This document shows, piece after piece, positions 24,663-38,657 of a DNA stretch of 64,000 nt. Both the position numbers and the translations under genes were made by a program. Below the pieces are notes generated by a model. It saw nothing but the letters and a program-made list of their open reading frames with translations, did not search any database and was not told the DNA's origin. This DNA is from Serpula lacrymans var. lacrymans S7.9. Lineage: Eukaryota; Basidiomycota; Agaricomycetes; Boletales; Serpulaceae. Every line of letters begins with the position of its first letter. Position 1 is the stretch's first letter. The DNA lies in assembly GCF_000218685.1 (NCBI RefSeq), contig NW_006763306.1:244835-308834 (forward strand). Direction: 5' to 3'.

Positions 24663-26322
24663 ATGTTTGCAGGTCTCATCCCCTTACCGTATTGGTCACT
24701 ACTCCCTATTATAGCCTATACTACTCGCCTAGGACCACCTAATGCGAGATGTGTGTTCGCTAAACATATAGCTTGGATGTCACCAGCGAAAACATTGTCT
24801 TTCAAAACGTTCGAAGCGATGCCAACCAGGTACTTGATACCTTGAGATGTGGCTACCATAAGCACTGACATCACCTTTCTGTATATAGTCAGAGATCACC
24901 AATCTTCTACAACAATTCATCGCGTCGTTCCCGTATGCTTCCAACTTCACTGACACCTACGAGAAAGGAACAGAGCCACTTTCTGGGTCATATCAGCTCT
25001 CCGGCACATTATGTGTACCGAAAACGGGCGAGAGGAATGTATCGCATATCCAGTTCCTTGTTCACGGTGTAGGGGTTGATTCCAGGTTTCTTTTGGTTTT
25101 ACCCTTGAAATACTCTTGATTGACACAATCTTGGCAGATACTGGGACTATACTGCAGATGACGATGAGTACAGCTACGTCAGTGCTTCAGCTGACGCTGG
25201 CATTGCTACTTTCCGGTACGACCGTCTCGGAACTGGACTTTCAGAAAAGCCCAAGGATGCTTACAAGTACGTATTCGAGCCCTGACTTGCAGGTTATATT
25301 TGCTGATGCGCTAGTCATTCTCAAAGTGTCGTACAAGCCGCGACGGACACAGCTATCACTGTGAAGTTTGCCCAAATGCTTCGCGACGGATCCATTGGTA
25401 TCAAGGGTCAAAAGTACAACAAGATACTTGGAGTTGGCCACAGCTACGGTTCAATCGTAATGCAGGCTGTTACATCTAATGCACCAACGGCGCTGGACGG
25501 TGATATGTTAACCGGATTTTCGGCCAATGCGCAAGTTTGATGATGGCTCTATGATGTATTCTTCCTAACTTGTGATTTTATAGGACTGCAATTCCGGTCA
25601 CGCTCACATCACTGGCATTCGGGATCGCATCAGTAGTTTCCCCCCATAAATTCCCCGCAAGCGAATTTTCAAATGCTTACCTTGCCAGTTTAGGTGTAAG
25701 TCTTTTGATTCTACATAACCGCCTCTAGCTTATGGATCGTCCCCTCCATTTAACGCCCGTAAACTAATCATGTTACATTCATTGGAATACTTCAACCGTC
25801 AGCCGTCCAGCTCAATTCATGGGCCTATCCATACTACTCGGACGCAGCTTTTGCTGAAGCAGCGAAGCTAGAGCAACCTGTGTCACAGGGGCTAATTCTC
25901 ACAAGCAGTGCACCCCCTCGTGTGTCAACTGAATTTTTGGGTCCAGTTCATATCGTAAGCTATCCCTAACTTTGTTTTTTAATTGCATAGTTAACCTGCT
26001 CGTTCCACACAACAGGTAACTGGGGACAAAGATTGGATCTTTTGCTTTGCAAACTGCTACGCTGTTCCCCCTGGAAGCACTCGGAATAGTATAATTGACT
26101 ATGCGGAAGAGCTATTTCCAGCCGCAAGTTCCTTTTCTACGTATATCCCAGGTAATACCGGGTGAGTTACCATCGTTTGCACCTATACCAGACTGTCATC
26201 CGCCAACAGGACAGCACCGTAGGCACTCACTCAACCAACACTACTCGGCACCTGATACTTTTCAGAATATGCTCAAGTTTGCTGAGAGTGTGTTCGAACC
26301 TTTTCCACGTAGACGTTCTTGA
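24663..26322 (+). pseudogene. secreted alpha/beta hydrolase, copy A (probably frameshifted)
   Basis: A paralogue of the gene at 29186-30845, with the same exon layout. The product would be a secreted alpha/beta-hydrolase: signal peptide MFAGLIPLPYWSLLPIIAY, then FRYDRLGTGLSEKP, the nucleophile elbow LGVGHSYGSIVMQAV (about 25430-25465), VTGDKDWIFC with a candidate acid, and GHSLNQHYSAP with the catalytic His. Compared with copy B, exon 1 contains about 2 extra nt near 24750-24770 (after RLGPPNA), so the frame TSENIVFQNVRSDAN is lost and a stop follows at once. The remaining exons are open and well conserved, so inactivation is recent, or a nonstandard start or splice is used. Confidence 0.72.
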
Positions 26323-26484
26323 TGAGCAATGACTCGTACACAATCACGATATGTATAGTGGTAGCTATATTTAGATCTGAATATATCTCGGCAGACCATA
26401 TAATACTTATGACCAGTCTATCACAAATCGCCAGTATACTGCAAAAGACGAACAGCTGCTAGACCAATTCTACACATTGTGGTA

Positions 26485-28262
<1,778 letters not shown>

Positions 28263-29185
28263 TTGGGTGGAGGTTGCGGATTGGGGACCCAGTACTTAGA
28301 GTTCGGATGTCATCATGAGGAAAGTCACGTTGTACTCACGGTATGGTTACATGTGCCTCATTCAGAGACCGCATGACAACTTGAAGCTGAACTTGCCACT
28401 GCTATCCTTCGAAGCAATTATACCTTGAATTTGTCTACACCCTGAGCAATCAATCAGCTATTCTTTTAAGTAACGCTGTAATCCCTTCTCTTGGAACACA
28501 CATCAAAACCCATAAATTTCATTCATATCGGAACTTCTGCCAGTGCCAATGGGACTGCATCAACTTTTTTTGTCATAGATATCACGCACGTTCTTGCTTG
28601 AGCCTGAGTCTTGGTGTCTTTCATTGGCTCATAAGCGGATTGTCGGTACCGGTATGCAACGGGTCACCAACATTAGATGTGGGTCTTCTTATAAACCTGA
28701 TCTGTGTTACCTTTCTGATTTGAGGCTATTAACACGGCGACGAAACTTGTGCCTCTGCGTCGCCTTTGTAAAGGCTCAAAGTTTGTCATCCGAGTCATGG
28801 CATTGTGGCCTGATGCTGCCTGATGCAGGTAAATCCATCCTTCACATTGTTTGCATGCATGAAATGACTGGGAACAAATGAGCGCATCTTGGATACTGTG
28901 TCATTCAAAACCACGAATGAGCCAGGAGGTAGTGTGGTATTTCCTAAATTTTCAACCCCTGTATATTTGCTCACTGCAACCCACATCAACCGAGAAAAAT
29001 CTTGAAGCTTATCACTACACGACGGACTAGCTCCGCTAAGACCGGACGGTATACCGGGGTGGGTCCACAGTACAGTCAGCTATCCAATCCAATTGCAAAT
29101 CTCATAGGGATATGCGTATATGAGGCCCAGTTCATAACGATTTCACAAAACTGTACTGTGTGGCACTCCCCCCTCTAATATCGCG
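28263..29185. other. intergenic, no gene recognised
   Basis: About 0.9 kb between the MAP2 start (-) and hydrolase B (+). Short reading frames at 28594-28881 and 28795-28989 show no family features. Confidence 0.5.
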
Positions 29186-30845
29186 ATGTTCGCGGTTCTC
29201 ATCTTATTATGTTTGGCGTTGACCCCTGTCATAGCCTATGCTTCTCGCCTTGGACCACCTAATGCGATTTGCACTCGCCAAACTTACAGCTTAAACATCA
29301 CCAGTGACAACATTGTCTTTCAGAACGTTCGAAGCGATGCCAACGAGGTATTTAATCTTAATGCATCACAAAGATTCCACAAGTACTAATCCCTTTTTTT
29401 TTCTCCCTCAGTCAGAAATCACTAGTTATCTACAACTTTTCATTGCGTCTTTTCCGTATGCGTCCAACTTCACCGACACGTACGAGAATGGAGTGAAACA
29501 AATTTCAAATACATACCAACTCTCCGGGACACTTTGCATCCCAAAATCAGGCGAGAAAAACGCATCGCACATTCAGTATCTCATGCACGGTGTCAGCTTT
29601 GATTCGAGGTCTTTCGGTTTCTCGACGTTTAGCATGGTCTTCGTTGATTTTATGTATTACTAGGTACTGGGACTTCTCTGTTGATAACGACCAATATAGC
29701 TATGTCAGTGCTTCGGCTGATGCAGGCATTGCTACTTTCCGATATGACCGACTCGGGACTGGACTTTCCGAAAAGCCTCACGATGCCTATACGTAGGTAT
29801 CGAATTTCATATTTACCAGTGCTATCTACTAATACGCAACCGACTATTTCAAGTATTGTACAACGGGCGACAGACGCCGCTATCACCGCGAAGTTTGCTG
29901 AAATGCTTCGTGATGGATCTATTGGTGTCGAAGGCCAAAAGTACACCAAGATCGTAGGGGTAGGGCATAGCTATGGCTCAATTTTGATGCAAGCTGTCAC
30001 TGCCAGTGCGCCAACGGCGCTTGACGGGGTTTTATTAACAGGATACTCATTGAATTCGTGAGTTGTTGAGAAATATTGATAATTTTATTCGCGCTAGATT
30101 TGATAATGTATGGTTTCTTAGGAGCTCGACTCCAGTCGTGCTGACGTCACTAGCATTTACCACTGCATCGTTGGCTTTCCCTAATCTATTCCCCGCAGCT
30201 AACTTCTCAAACGCGTATCTTGTCAGTTTGGCTGTATGTCTTTTTGGTTCCCATCCATCTACTTTAAGCTTACTGACGATGTCTCTTTCTTTTGTTGGTC
30301 TTTTTCACGAACCCATCTTGCTTACTCGCATGCTGGGATACTCTAGCCACAAACATTCCAACTCAATTTCTTTTACTATCCGTATTACTCTACAGCAGTC
30401 TTTGACGAATCCTTGACCGTCGAGCAGCCTGTCACGCAGGGTGTGCTTTTCACTTTCGGCACAACTCCTAACGTGTCGAGCTCATTTTTGGGACCGGTTC
30501 ATGTTGTGAGCTACTACAACACCCTCGTCGTTTATTCAGTTGCATTACTGACACCATTTCAAAGGTGACGGGAGCCAAAGACTGGAACTTTTGCTATGGA
30601 AATTGTTATGCCGTTCCAAGCGGTAGTACCCAAAAAACTATAGTTGACGACGTGAAAGAACTGTTCCCAGTCGCGAGCTCGTTCTCCACGTACATCCCAC
30701 CCAATACCGGGTGAGTCTTTTTTTTATAGCTCTGATATATCGTTCACTAATTAATCCCACAAGGCATGCTGTCAATCTTCACTACTCAGCGCCTGATACT
30801 TACCGCGACATGCTCAACTTCGTTGAGGGGGTATTTACGTCGTAG
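29186..30845 (+). CDS. secreted alpha/beta hydrolase, copy B
   Basis: This is the intact member of the paralogous pair. It starts MFAVLILLCLALTPVIAYAS, a signal peptide. The mature protein has RLGPPNAICTRQTYSLN, a SYLQLFIASFPYASNFTDTY segment, FRYDRLGTGLSEKP, the nucleophile elbow VGVGHSYGSILMQAV (about 29950-29990), VTGAKDWNFCYGNCYAVP and a terminal GHAVNLHYSAP with the catalytic His, ending FTS-stop at 30845. Introns are at about 29346-29410, 29608-29663, 29794-29854, 30057-30120, 30233-30358, 30505-30565 and 30711-30764. Cysteines and Asn-X-Ser/Thr sites fit secretion. Substrate is unknown; the family is an alpha/beta-hydrolase fold common in basidiomycetes. Confidence 0.85.
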
Positions 30846-31474
30846 TGTCTCGAGTATTACAGTGAGCAGCGAAAGGGTTTATGTTAGTGATGTTCGGGTC
30901 TTATCCCTCCGACTTATTGCGTATCAGGATAATTCATGCCTGCTTCCCTCGATTTCGCACCGTGCATAAAGCGCTGAGGATAACAATGAACCACGCTTAC
31001 TGCTGCATTGCTCGGATAGACCAGCTATAGGTTGGGATGTATCTTATGTGACAATCTCGAAATCTCCTCCTCTACTGCAGGAACTCGAATCATGTGATTG
31101 AAGATACTGTGAAGTGAATATGAATCACACTAGTCTATGAAGGACGGTGCTAAGTATATCGGTTGATCAATGATGCAGTCGGCTCGACTATTCTTGCACT
31201 GTATTCAATAGGAAGCTTTATGCTGTGAATGTGCGAGTTGTTACATTCAAGGCTTTGAGGTCTCGCCGAAAGACTTTTATCATTAATTAATTACAATTGC
31301 AACTGCGACCTCAACGGCCGCGCAGACCGGGAAGCTGAATAATAACCGGTGCTGGCGGTAGTGTTTCCGGGTCAAGACTGCGGGGTTGTAGGATCTTTCT
31401 TTCTCTGCAACTATATCCAGTGAAGGTATCGACACTTTTTAGAAGACGCGCTCTGAGCATTTCTTGCCAGTGGC
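30846..31474. other. intergenic, K+ channel upstream region
   Basis: No gene is seen. An open minus-strand stretch at 31311-31706 overlaps the channel's first exon antisense and is treated as a shadow. Confidence 0.5.
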
Positions 31475-33139
31475 ATGTCACAGCCAATTCCTTTGTCTCG
31501 TCTGAGATCACCCGTTCTTTCTCGGTTTCTAACAGAAGAAGATCAGCCAGAATCACCGCAAGGCCTCGATGATGTGTTTCCCCACTCAGCGTCCTTCGAC
31601 GATTCCCCAGACGCCATAAAAACTCCCTGGAAACGTAGTCTCTATGAGTTGCTCGAATTACCAACGTCGTCTCCTTCAGCCTTTCTCGTTCATGTCGCAT
31701 CAACATTTTTAATCGTCTTTTCTGCCCTCGTCACTGTTCTGGAAACAGTTCCAAGCTTTCACTCCATCTCGCCTCGCGTTTGGTTTGGTTTTGAAACCAG
31801 CTTGGTCGCGCTTTTTACTGTGGAATACGTCGCTCGTTGCATCGCCTGGAGTTCTACTTGGTGGGGTCTGGTTAAATGGGTTATATGTATGTCCAGTGTT
31901 TATGACGCATATACCCATGAAACTGAGAAATAAACAGCATTTTACGGAGTTATCGACATTCTCGCTATTTTACCATATTACATCGAAATTATATTGCAAC
32001 AAGATACTGTGGGTCCTCTTATCTTAATTCTGATCTGTACTACTGGAGTATCTTGGACTAGTCTGTCCTTTTTAGATTCTCGATTCTTCGAATGTTTCGA
32101 CTACTGCGCGTTTTTCGACCTTTCCGTTACAACAATACCATACTTCTGTACGTGGCGTTCAAACAATTATCATAATTCACTATTGACCTCCGAAAAGCAC
32201 TATTGAAGTGATGTATATCTCTATTCGGAGATCACAGCATGCCTTACTCGCACTAAGCTTCTTCGTAGCTATGATGCTGACTGTTTTTAGCACTTTGCTG
32301 TGAGTTTTAATCAATGTATTATTGCCATTTGTTCACTGAAGCATGTTGCCTTGCAGATACTTTGCTGAACGTGGTACATGGGATAATACACTAGAAACTT
32401 TCATAAATTCTGATGGTGACCCATCTCAATTTGCAGTAAGCTTCTCTGTTCGACAATCCAAATACTATTTTCTCACAGCTTTCCATAGTCTATACCAGCA
32501 GCCGCTTGGTGAGTTTACCTTCCGCCGACTATTATCGATAAGATATTCATGGCTATCTTAGGTTCGTTCTAGTCAGTAAGTTGATCCGCGCAATCTACGT
32601 CATACAGTTGCATGACTCTTTCTACTAGCCATAACAACGGTGGGATACGGTGAAATTACACCTCGCTCTTTCTTAGGAAGGCTTATTACTGTTCCACTGC
32701 TCGCCTTGGGATTGCTCCTTATCGCGCTTCCGAGTTTTGTTCTTGGAAGAGAATTTAGTTTAGTTTGGGACAAAATGGCCGGCGATCATGTACGTCTCGC
32801 TTTCGTGTGTTTAACCTCTTTGGCTGACTATGTCTCTTGTCCTCCTATTGGCACATAATCTAATAGGATCTACCCCTCGATCTCGATACACCGGCCATGT
32901 CATTCACAGGGCAACATCGTCGCTTGGAGTCCCAATCGGATATCGGACGAGACCTGACAAACCGTAAGCTCGCACAGAACCAGACGGAGCTAAGTCGTCA
33001 AATATCAGAATTGCGAATGACGATAGACATGCAAAGTGAAATGATCAAAGACCTGATAGGCGCATTAGATTCAGACGTGTCGAGGGGCAAACGCAAGGAG
33101 CGGACCTCAAGTATTGGTACCCGAAATTCTCTGAGCTGA
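31475..33139 (+). CDS. voltage-gated potassium channel (six-TM Kv type)
   Basis: A predicted plasma- or vacuolar-membrane K+ channel. The N-terminal cytosolic region (MSQPIPLSRLRSPVLSRF) is followed by S1 (FLVHVASTFLIVFSALVTVL), S2/S3 (LVALFTVEYVARCIAW; FYGVIDILAILPYYIEII) and an S4 voltage sensor with repeated arginines (FSILRMFRLLRVFRPFRYNN, about 32080-32145). Then come S5 (ALLALSFFVAMMLTVFSTLL), the pore with selectivity filter TITTVGYGEITP (about 32630-32665), S6 (PLLALGLLLIALPSFVLG) and a short coiled-coil-like tail (NQTELSRQISELRMTIDMQS). Introns are at about 31888-31935, 32014-32075, 32149-32202 and further. All core elements are present, so it should be functional. Confidence 0.93.
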
Positions 33140-33944
33140 CCTAGGAAATGGACTAGGCTCTACTAATTCATTCCAGATTACATACACATACATTACAGTT
33201 GTATTATGGGCTATAGAGGGTGGTATCTAGTACACCAAACAGGGAAAACATGCACATTGTATACAGCAATTAACAACAGGAATGTCATTTTCCATTCATT
33301 CCCTTCTAGTGCTCAGTCTCTTCCGAGGTCCTGCCTACAGTTTGAATCAAGTCACTTCAGCGATCTGTTTATCCTCTAGGGAAGCACTCATATTGAATCT
33401 TAACAAACAGTTGCCAGGCTTCTCAGTCTTCTTGATTTCACTTCTTATTCTTGATCACCTAAAGCAGGAGCTTAATCCATTATGTAAGGACCCAAAGGGC
33501 CATTTTTTTGTCGATGAGTTTTGGGCCTCAGGGATTCCCTCGCAGCCGAGGTATGCATCTTTATGGCTTGCAAATATATTTATCTGATGGATATTCTACC
33601 CTCAAGAGCTTGATATGTGCGTTGAAGTGAGGTTGGATAATGTCCAGAGCCTAATTATGCACTGTGATACCCTATCTAACCCTCCCAAAATCCTCTCTCC
33701 TCTTTTATTTCCTGTTTTGGGTTATGGTGGCATTCTGCTACATGAAGGCACTATCTGTCAGGTAGAATAATAGTAGCATATGCTGTTTAGTATATAGAGA
33801 TATTAAAGGTGATATTACGGGCCAGAATTCCCAAAGAAAGCGAAAAAAAACATATGTAGCCAGCTACTTCCAAAAGTGGTAATATATGGACAATTGACTG
33901 ACAAATTATGACATTTGTATATGGTATGAGAAAACATATATGGG

Positions 33945-34010
33945 CCAGGGCTTGAACCTGGGACTCCAGCTTTCATGGTCTGGTGCTTTACCAACTAAGC
34001 TACCAAGGCA
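33945..34010 (-). repeat. tRNA-derived SINE head or tRNA pseudogene
   Basis: On the minus strand the segment contains a perfect pol III A box (TAGCTTAGTTGG), a D-arm with 4-bp stem, an anticodon-like arm (CCAG/CTGG), and a T-arm CCAGG-TTCAAGC-CCTGG that includes a B box. The ends do not pair into an acceptor stem, which argues against a working tRNA gene and for a SINE 5' region whose AT-rich body would continue to lower coordinates. Confidence 0.6.
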
Positions 34011-34076
34011 TACTTGGAAAGTGTACTGATTGGTTGCATGCCCAGAAGGTCCAGAATCACTGTACATGGGTGCAGA

Positions 34077-34081
34077 TCCCA
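34077..34081. repeat. gypsy target-site duplication, left copy (TCCCA)
   Basis: TCCCA directly precedes the LTR at 34082 and is repeated at 40863-40867 directly after the other LTR. A 5-bp duplication is normal for Ty3/gypsy integrases. Confidence 0.93.
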
Positions 34082-34433
34082 TGTAAAACCTCTATCCCCT
34101 ATACCGAGTTAACGGAGGGATAAAAGCTCAAATCAAACAAGTAGCGTTTCAAGTAGCGATTGAGAATTAATCAACAACTGAGGAAAATATGTACATGATG
34201 GTCTACTATATATATGTTTCTGAAAGTCAGCCATGAGGCGCTGACTGATGTTCTTTGTAATGATTCTAGACTTATGTCACGTGATGGTCACGTGATCTGA
34301 TATAACTACGTATTTATGTTATCCGCGCTAAAGCAGCAGCTTAACATATCTTATCTGTCATGTGATCAGATATCGAAGAAAATGAAAAAGGAAATTAGCG
34401 CTCAAACTAGCGCTTCTGGTTCAAGTCGTGACA
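34082..34433 (-). repeat. gypsy 3' LTR
   Basis: A 352-bp LTR with TG...CA ends (sense start TGTCACGACTTGAACC). The pol reading frame runs into it and stops at 34402, so the last residues of Pol are LTR-encoded. It contains two TCACGTGA palindromes (E-box/CACGTG type) in the U3 region. Confidence 0.96.
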
Positions 34434-37400
34434 TTACCCCCTCCTTAGGACTTTTGTCCCGAAAGTAGGGGTCCATCTTTCCGTTTTCCCAATTAAACAG
34501 TTGTTTTCGGACTCTAGTCGTTGTGAAGTTTTCGAAGGGTTGGAAATGTAATTGAAATCGGATCCGTCGGGGTGCACTAGGGTTGTTATCATGGAATGTT
34601 TTTACTTTGTCGGGTGAGTTGTTTAGGTGTTGTTCGGGTTCCCACGTGCGTTCCTCTTTTGGATAGTTCTTCCAATGTACTAAGTATTCTAATTTCCCTC
34701 GTTTTAGACGTGAGTCTAGAACTTCTTCGACTTCGTATTCTTCTTGTCCGTCTACTATTACCGGCGGTATCGGTTTAGGTTTCTGTTGGGAAGGGAACTG
34801 TGGTTCTTTGTACGGTGTAAGCTTTATCTCGTTGAAAACTGGATGAATAGGCCGCCATGTCGGTGGTAGTGCTAGTTTATAGGCCGATTTGCCTATCTTT
34901 TCCAGTATTTCAAACGGACCGTGTCTCTTATCGTCCAGTTTCTTGGCTGGTCGATCTGTTGAGATATTGGTCGCTTCTACGTACACCTTATCTCCTACTC
35001 TATATTCTACTGCTTCTCTCTTCTTCTTATCGTACTGCTTCTTCATTTGTTCAGCTGCCTTTTGCAGTGATTCTTCTGCTCTCTTCCTTGTTTCCGTCAT
35101 TCTCTTTATGAAATCTTCTGCATTTTCGTTTTTTACCCCCACTTTCACTACTTCCTGTGTTCTCGGATGATGTCCATAATTCAGGTAGAACGGGCTATAT
35201 CCCGTCGCAGAATGTTGTTTGTTATTGTAAGAGAATTCTGCTAGGGTAAGCCATTCTGCCCAATCATCTTGTTTATGGTTTACGAAGATTCTGAGATACT
35301 GTTCTATTTCTTGATTGATCCTCTCCGTCTGTCCATCCGTTTGTGGATGCCAAGCCGTTGATGGGTTTGCTTTTATCTGAAGAAGCGTATGTAGATCTTT
35401 CGTGAATTTTGAAACGAATTGCGGTCCCCGATCTGAGATGATCTTTTCGGGTATGCCGTGGTTTCTAAATACATGATCTCTAAATAGCCGTGCCACTCCT
35501 TCTGATGTGATCTCCATCTGTGTGGGAATTACTTTGATCATTTTGGTAAATCGATCTACTACTACCATTATCATGTTATATCCGTTTGATTCTGGTAGTG
35601 GTCCGATCAGATCTACTGATATGATCTGCCAAGGCTTATCCGGGATCTCGTTTGGATGAAGCGGTGCTGCTTTTCTCTTATGGTCTGTCTTGGTTCTTTG
35701 GCAGGCTTCGCATCCATCTACGTATCTCGTGATATCTCTGTCCATGTAGGGCCACCAGTATTGTCGAGTGATTAGCTCCTTTGTCTTATATCTTCCTGGA
35801 TGGCCTGCAATGACAGAGTCGTGGTTTCGTCGGATAATTTCTTCCCTTAACGCGGCATCTTTTGGTACATAGATCCTGCCTTTGAATACTATGCGACCGT
35901 CCTCGTCTAGCCATCCATCCTCTCTCCTCTCTATCTTTCCTTTCATCTTTTTTATCAATTCATCTACATTTCCTTTTCTCTTTGTAATCCACTTTGAAAT
36001 CTCTAATTCTTCCTCTTGACTATCTGCGATCTTTTGTCTTTGTTCCGGAGAGAGAGTCATTCTTACAAATAGTTTCTCATCCAGTAGTATGACGTCTTCG
36101 TTGTCGTTTTCTCCTTTGTTATGATCTGATCGCCTTGAGAGAAGATCTGCTTTTATATGCTTCCTTCCTGGCATATGATGTATCGTGAAATGATACTGGC
36201 TCAACTCTGTCATCCACCGCGCCTGTCTCCTGTTCAACTTCTTGGGTTCTTTGAAATACAGCAGATTTTGATGATCTGTCCATATTTCAAATTCCTCTTC
36301 TGCGTCTATTAAGTAATGCCTCCATCCGTTAAGTGCCGTCATGATGGCAAGAAGTTTTTTGTCATAGATCTTGTAATTGCGTTCTGTGGGGTTTAACGCT
36401 TTGGAGAGGTATGCAATTGGCTTCCAGTCATCTTTTTGTCTTTGTGATAAGACAGCACCCATAGCGAAGTCACTACTATCTGCTTCTACTTTGTATTGGC
36501 CATGTGGTACTGGGAGAGCTAACACCGGGGCTGAAGCTACACGTTGTTTTAATGTGTTAAATGCTTCTTGTTGTTCATTTCCCCAAATGAAGTCCTCTTT
36601 TCCCGTTAACTTGGTCAATGGTTTGGCTACTTCCCCGAAGCCCTCTATGAACCTTCGATAGAAATTTACAAATCCCAAGAATGCTTGTATGTCTTTCTTA
36701 TTTTTGCATTCTGGCCATTTGCTGATTCCTTCTACTTTCACCGGATCCATGTGAATTTCGTTTTCTGAGATGATCAGTCCCAGGTATTCCACTTCTGTCT
36801 GTTCGAAATCGCATTTTTCTGGTTTAAGATAGAGATGATTTTTTCTCAGGATTTCTAACACACGTCGCGTCGTTGCTCGGTGCGTTTCTATATCCTTTGT
36901 GAATATCATGATATCATCTAGATATATGATTACTAATCCTTCATCTATCAATTCTCTAAAAAGCGTGTTCATCATCATTTGGAACGTGGCGGGGGAGTTT
37001 GTCAGTCCGAAGAACATGACTAGTGGTTCGAATAATCCCCGATTTGTCCTAAACGCCGCTTTATGCTCATCTCCTTCTCTCATTCGGATGTTATTATATC
37101 CCCATCTTACATCCAACTTTGTGAAGTATTTGGCCCCACTCAATTTGTCTACTAGTTCCCCGATCAACGGAAGTGGATATCTATTTTTGATGGTGATATC
37201 GTTTAGCTTCCTATAATCTTGAACTGGTCTCAACTTCCCGTCTTTCTTTTTAATGAAGAAGAATGGTGATGCGAATGGGGACTTCGATGGTCTTATTCGT
37301 CCCGATTTTAGATTCTCTTTTAGGAATGCATCTAGTTCTTCTTGCTCTCCTCTTGCCAATGGATAGATCTTGCAATCTAGGGAGTGATCTCCTGGTATTA

Positions 37401-38657
37401 GTTCGATTGCGTGATCCCATTGTCTTCTTTCAGGTAGGGTGTCAAACTCCTTTTTATCAAATACGTCTTTGTATTGATGAAGGTGTTTTGGCACTATCTT
37501 TTCGAATCCTCCTTCTTTTCGATCTTTACCTGCGGCTTCTGCTAGCTTCTGTGCCATTGTGCCTTGGGCTCTGATATGGTAATATTGATTGTCGATCGTG
37601 GCATCTTCGAAATTATGGAGATTCACCTGTATCATCCTCTCATCTTCTCGTAGTTCCTCAAAGAATATTTCCGGATCCTCCTCTGGATCAGAGATTCGGA
37701 TTCTCGGTCTGCATTCTTCAGGACATCTTTCAAAGGTCAACTTCGATTCTTTCCAGTCTATTTTAGGATTATGTTTGTTCAACCACTCATGTCCTAGAAA
37801 CATTTTTCCGTTACCCAGATTGGTTACGGCAAGATGTATCTTCTCGACGTGTCCGTCGATTTCCATGAGCAGTATTACAAATTCATTGATGGCTCCGTTT
37901 TTATTAAGAGTTCCATCTGCATTATAGAATGGAATAGGTCTCGGTATCTTCCTTGTCTCATATCTTTTGTCTTTCACAAATTGGGAGTCAATGCAACTCC
38001 CCGTGCATCCACTGTCCAATAGTGCTTCGACTGTTTCTGATTGGAGAGTATCTAGTGTAGTAAGCTTACATTTTACGTTCATTTGATTGCCTTGGGTGCC
38101 CCTAATGTACTTTTTTGGGGAGGCAATTTCTATGATCGCTTGTATAGCTTCTACTTTTGGCAACCGGTTGATTTCTTTGATCGTTTCCCGGGTTACTTCT
38201 CTCGTTCTTTTTTTATGTGTCCAGGCACTTAGAATCCCAATGGATCTTTCTTCCTTTTGGTCTCTTAGCCTGTCTACTACCCACTCTGGGGTCCAAACTT
38301 CTGTTCTAGGTTTTTTCAAAGGGGTTCCTGACCTTTCTTCTACAGTCTCTGCTGCGTTTTCCTCCGTAGAGTTTGCCGCATCGGGTGTAGGAATCTTAGG
38401 TTCTATTGTAAATGCTGCGCTTTTTAGTGATTCGCCCGCCGTCGAAACTGCGGTTGTCTTATCACTCTGCGCCGCTTTTACTCTAGTTACATCTTTTTCG
38501 TTTCGGATTTCTTTCTGAGTAGAAATAATTTTATTGTCATCCGCGCTAAAGCTGCAGCGTAACAATTCTGAGTCACATGTATCTACAGTTAAAGGAAGAA
38601 ACCGATTCAAAACGTCTTTAGGCTCAGTCGGTCGATGTGGTACCGCTGGCCTCTTTA
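34402..38657 (-). CDS. pol: gypsy Pol polyprotein with chromodomain
   Basis: About 1,418 residues, intact. Domains in order: aspartic protease (ALLDSGCTGSCIDSQF); reverse transcriptase (FFIKKKDGKLRPVQDYRKLN, LDVRWGYNNIRM, VIIYLDDIMIF); RNase H (YKVEADSSDFAMGAVLSQ, DHQNLLYF); integrase zinc finger (HDSVIAGHPGRYKTKEL...CEACQRTK) and DDE core (SVDLIGPLPE, ISDRGPQFVSKF, WHPQTDGQTERINQEIEQ); GPF/Y-like KRHGPFEILEKIG; and chromodomain EYEVEEVLDSRLKRGKLEYL VHWKNYP. All catalytic acids are present. The last ten residues are encoded by the 3' LTR. It is expected to be expressed as Gag-Pol by -1 frameshift; the chromodomain probably targets heterochromatin, as in other chromoviruses. Confidence 0.96.
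34434..34447 (-). other. gypsy polypurine tract
   Basis: In sense orientation TAAGGAGGGGGTAA directly precedes the 3' LTR. This is the plus-strand primer position and composition expected of an LTR element. Confidence 0.85.

Larger units (their letters stand above)
33140..34081. other. intergenic with tRNA-like SINE head
   Basis: About 0.94 kb between the K+ channel and the gypsy LTR. It contains an unrecognised 101-codon ATG frame at 33282-33587 and, at its right end, the tRNA-like segment listed separately. Nothing else is seen. Confidence 0.5.

Noticed and set aside
33282..33587. 101-codon ATG frame downstream of the K+ channel
   Set aside because: No motif, no splice or promoter support; length is within chance for this AT content.
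33945..34010. Functional tRNA gene on the minus strand
   Set aside because: Acceptor-stem halves do not pair and the anticodon loop cannot be placed properly; SINE head or pseudogene preferred.
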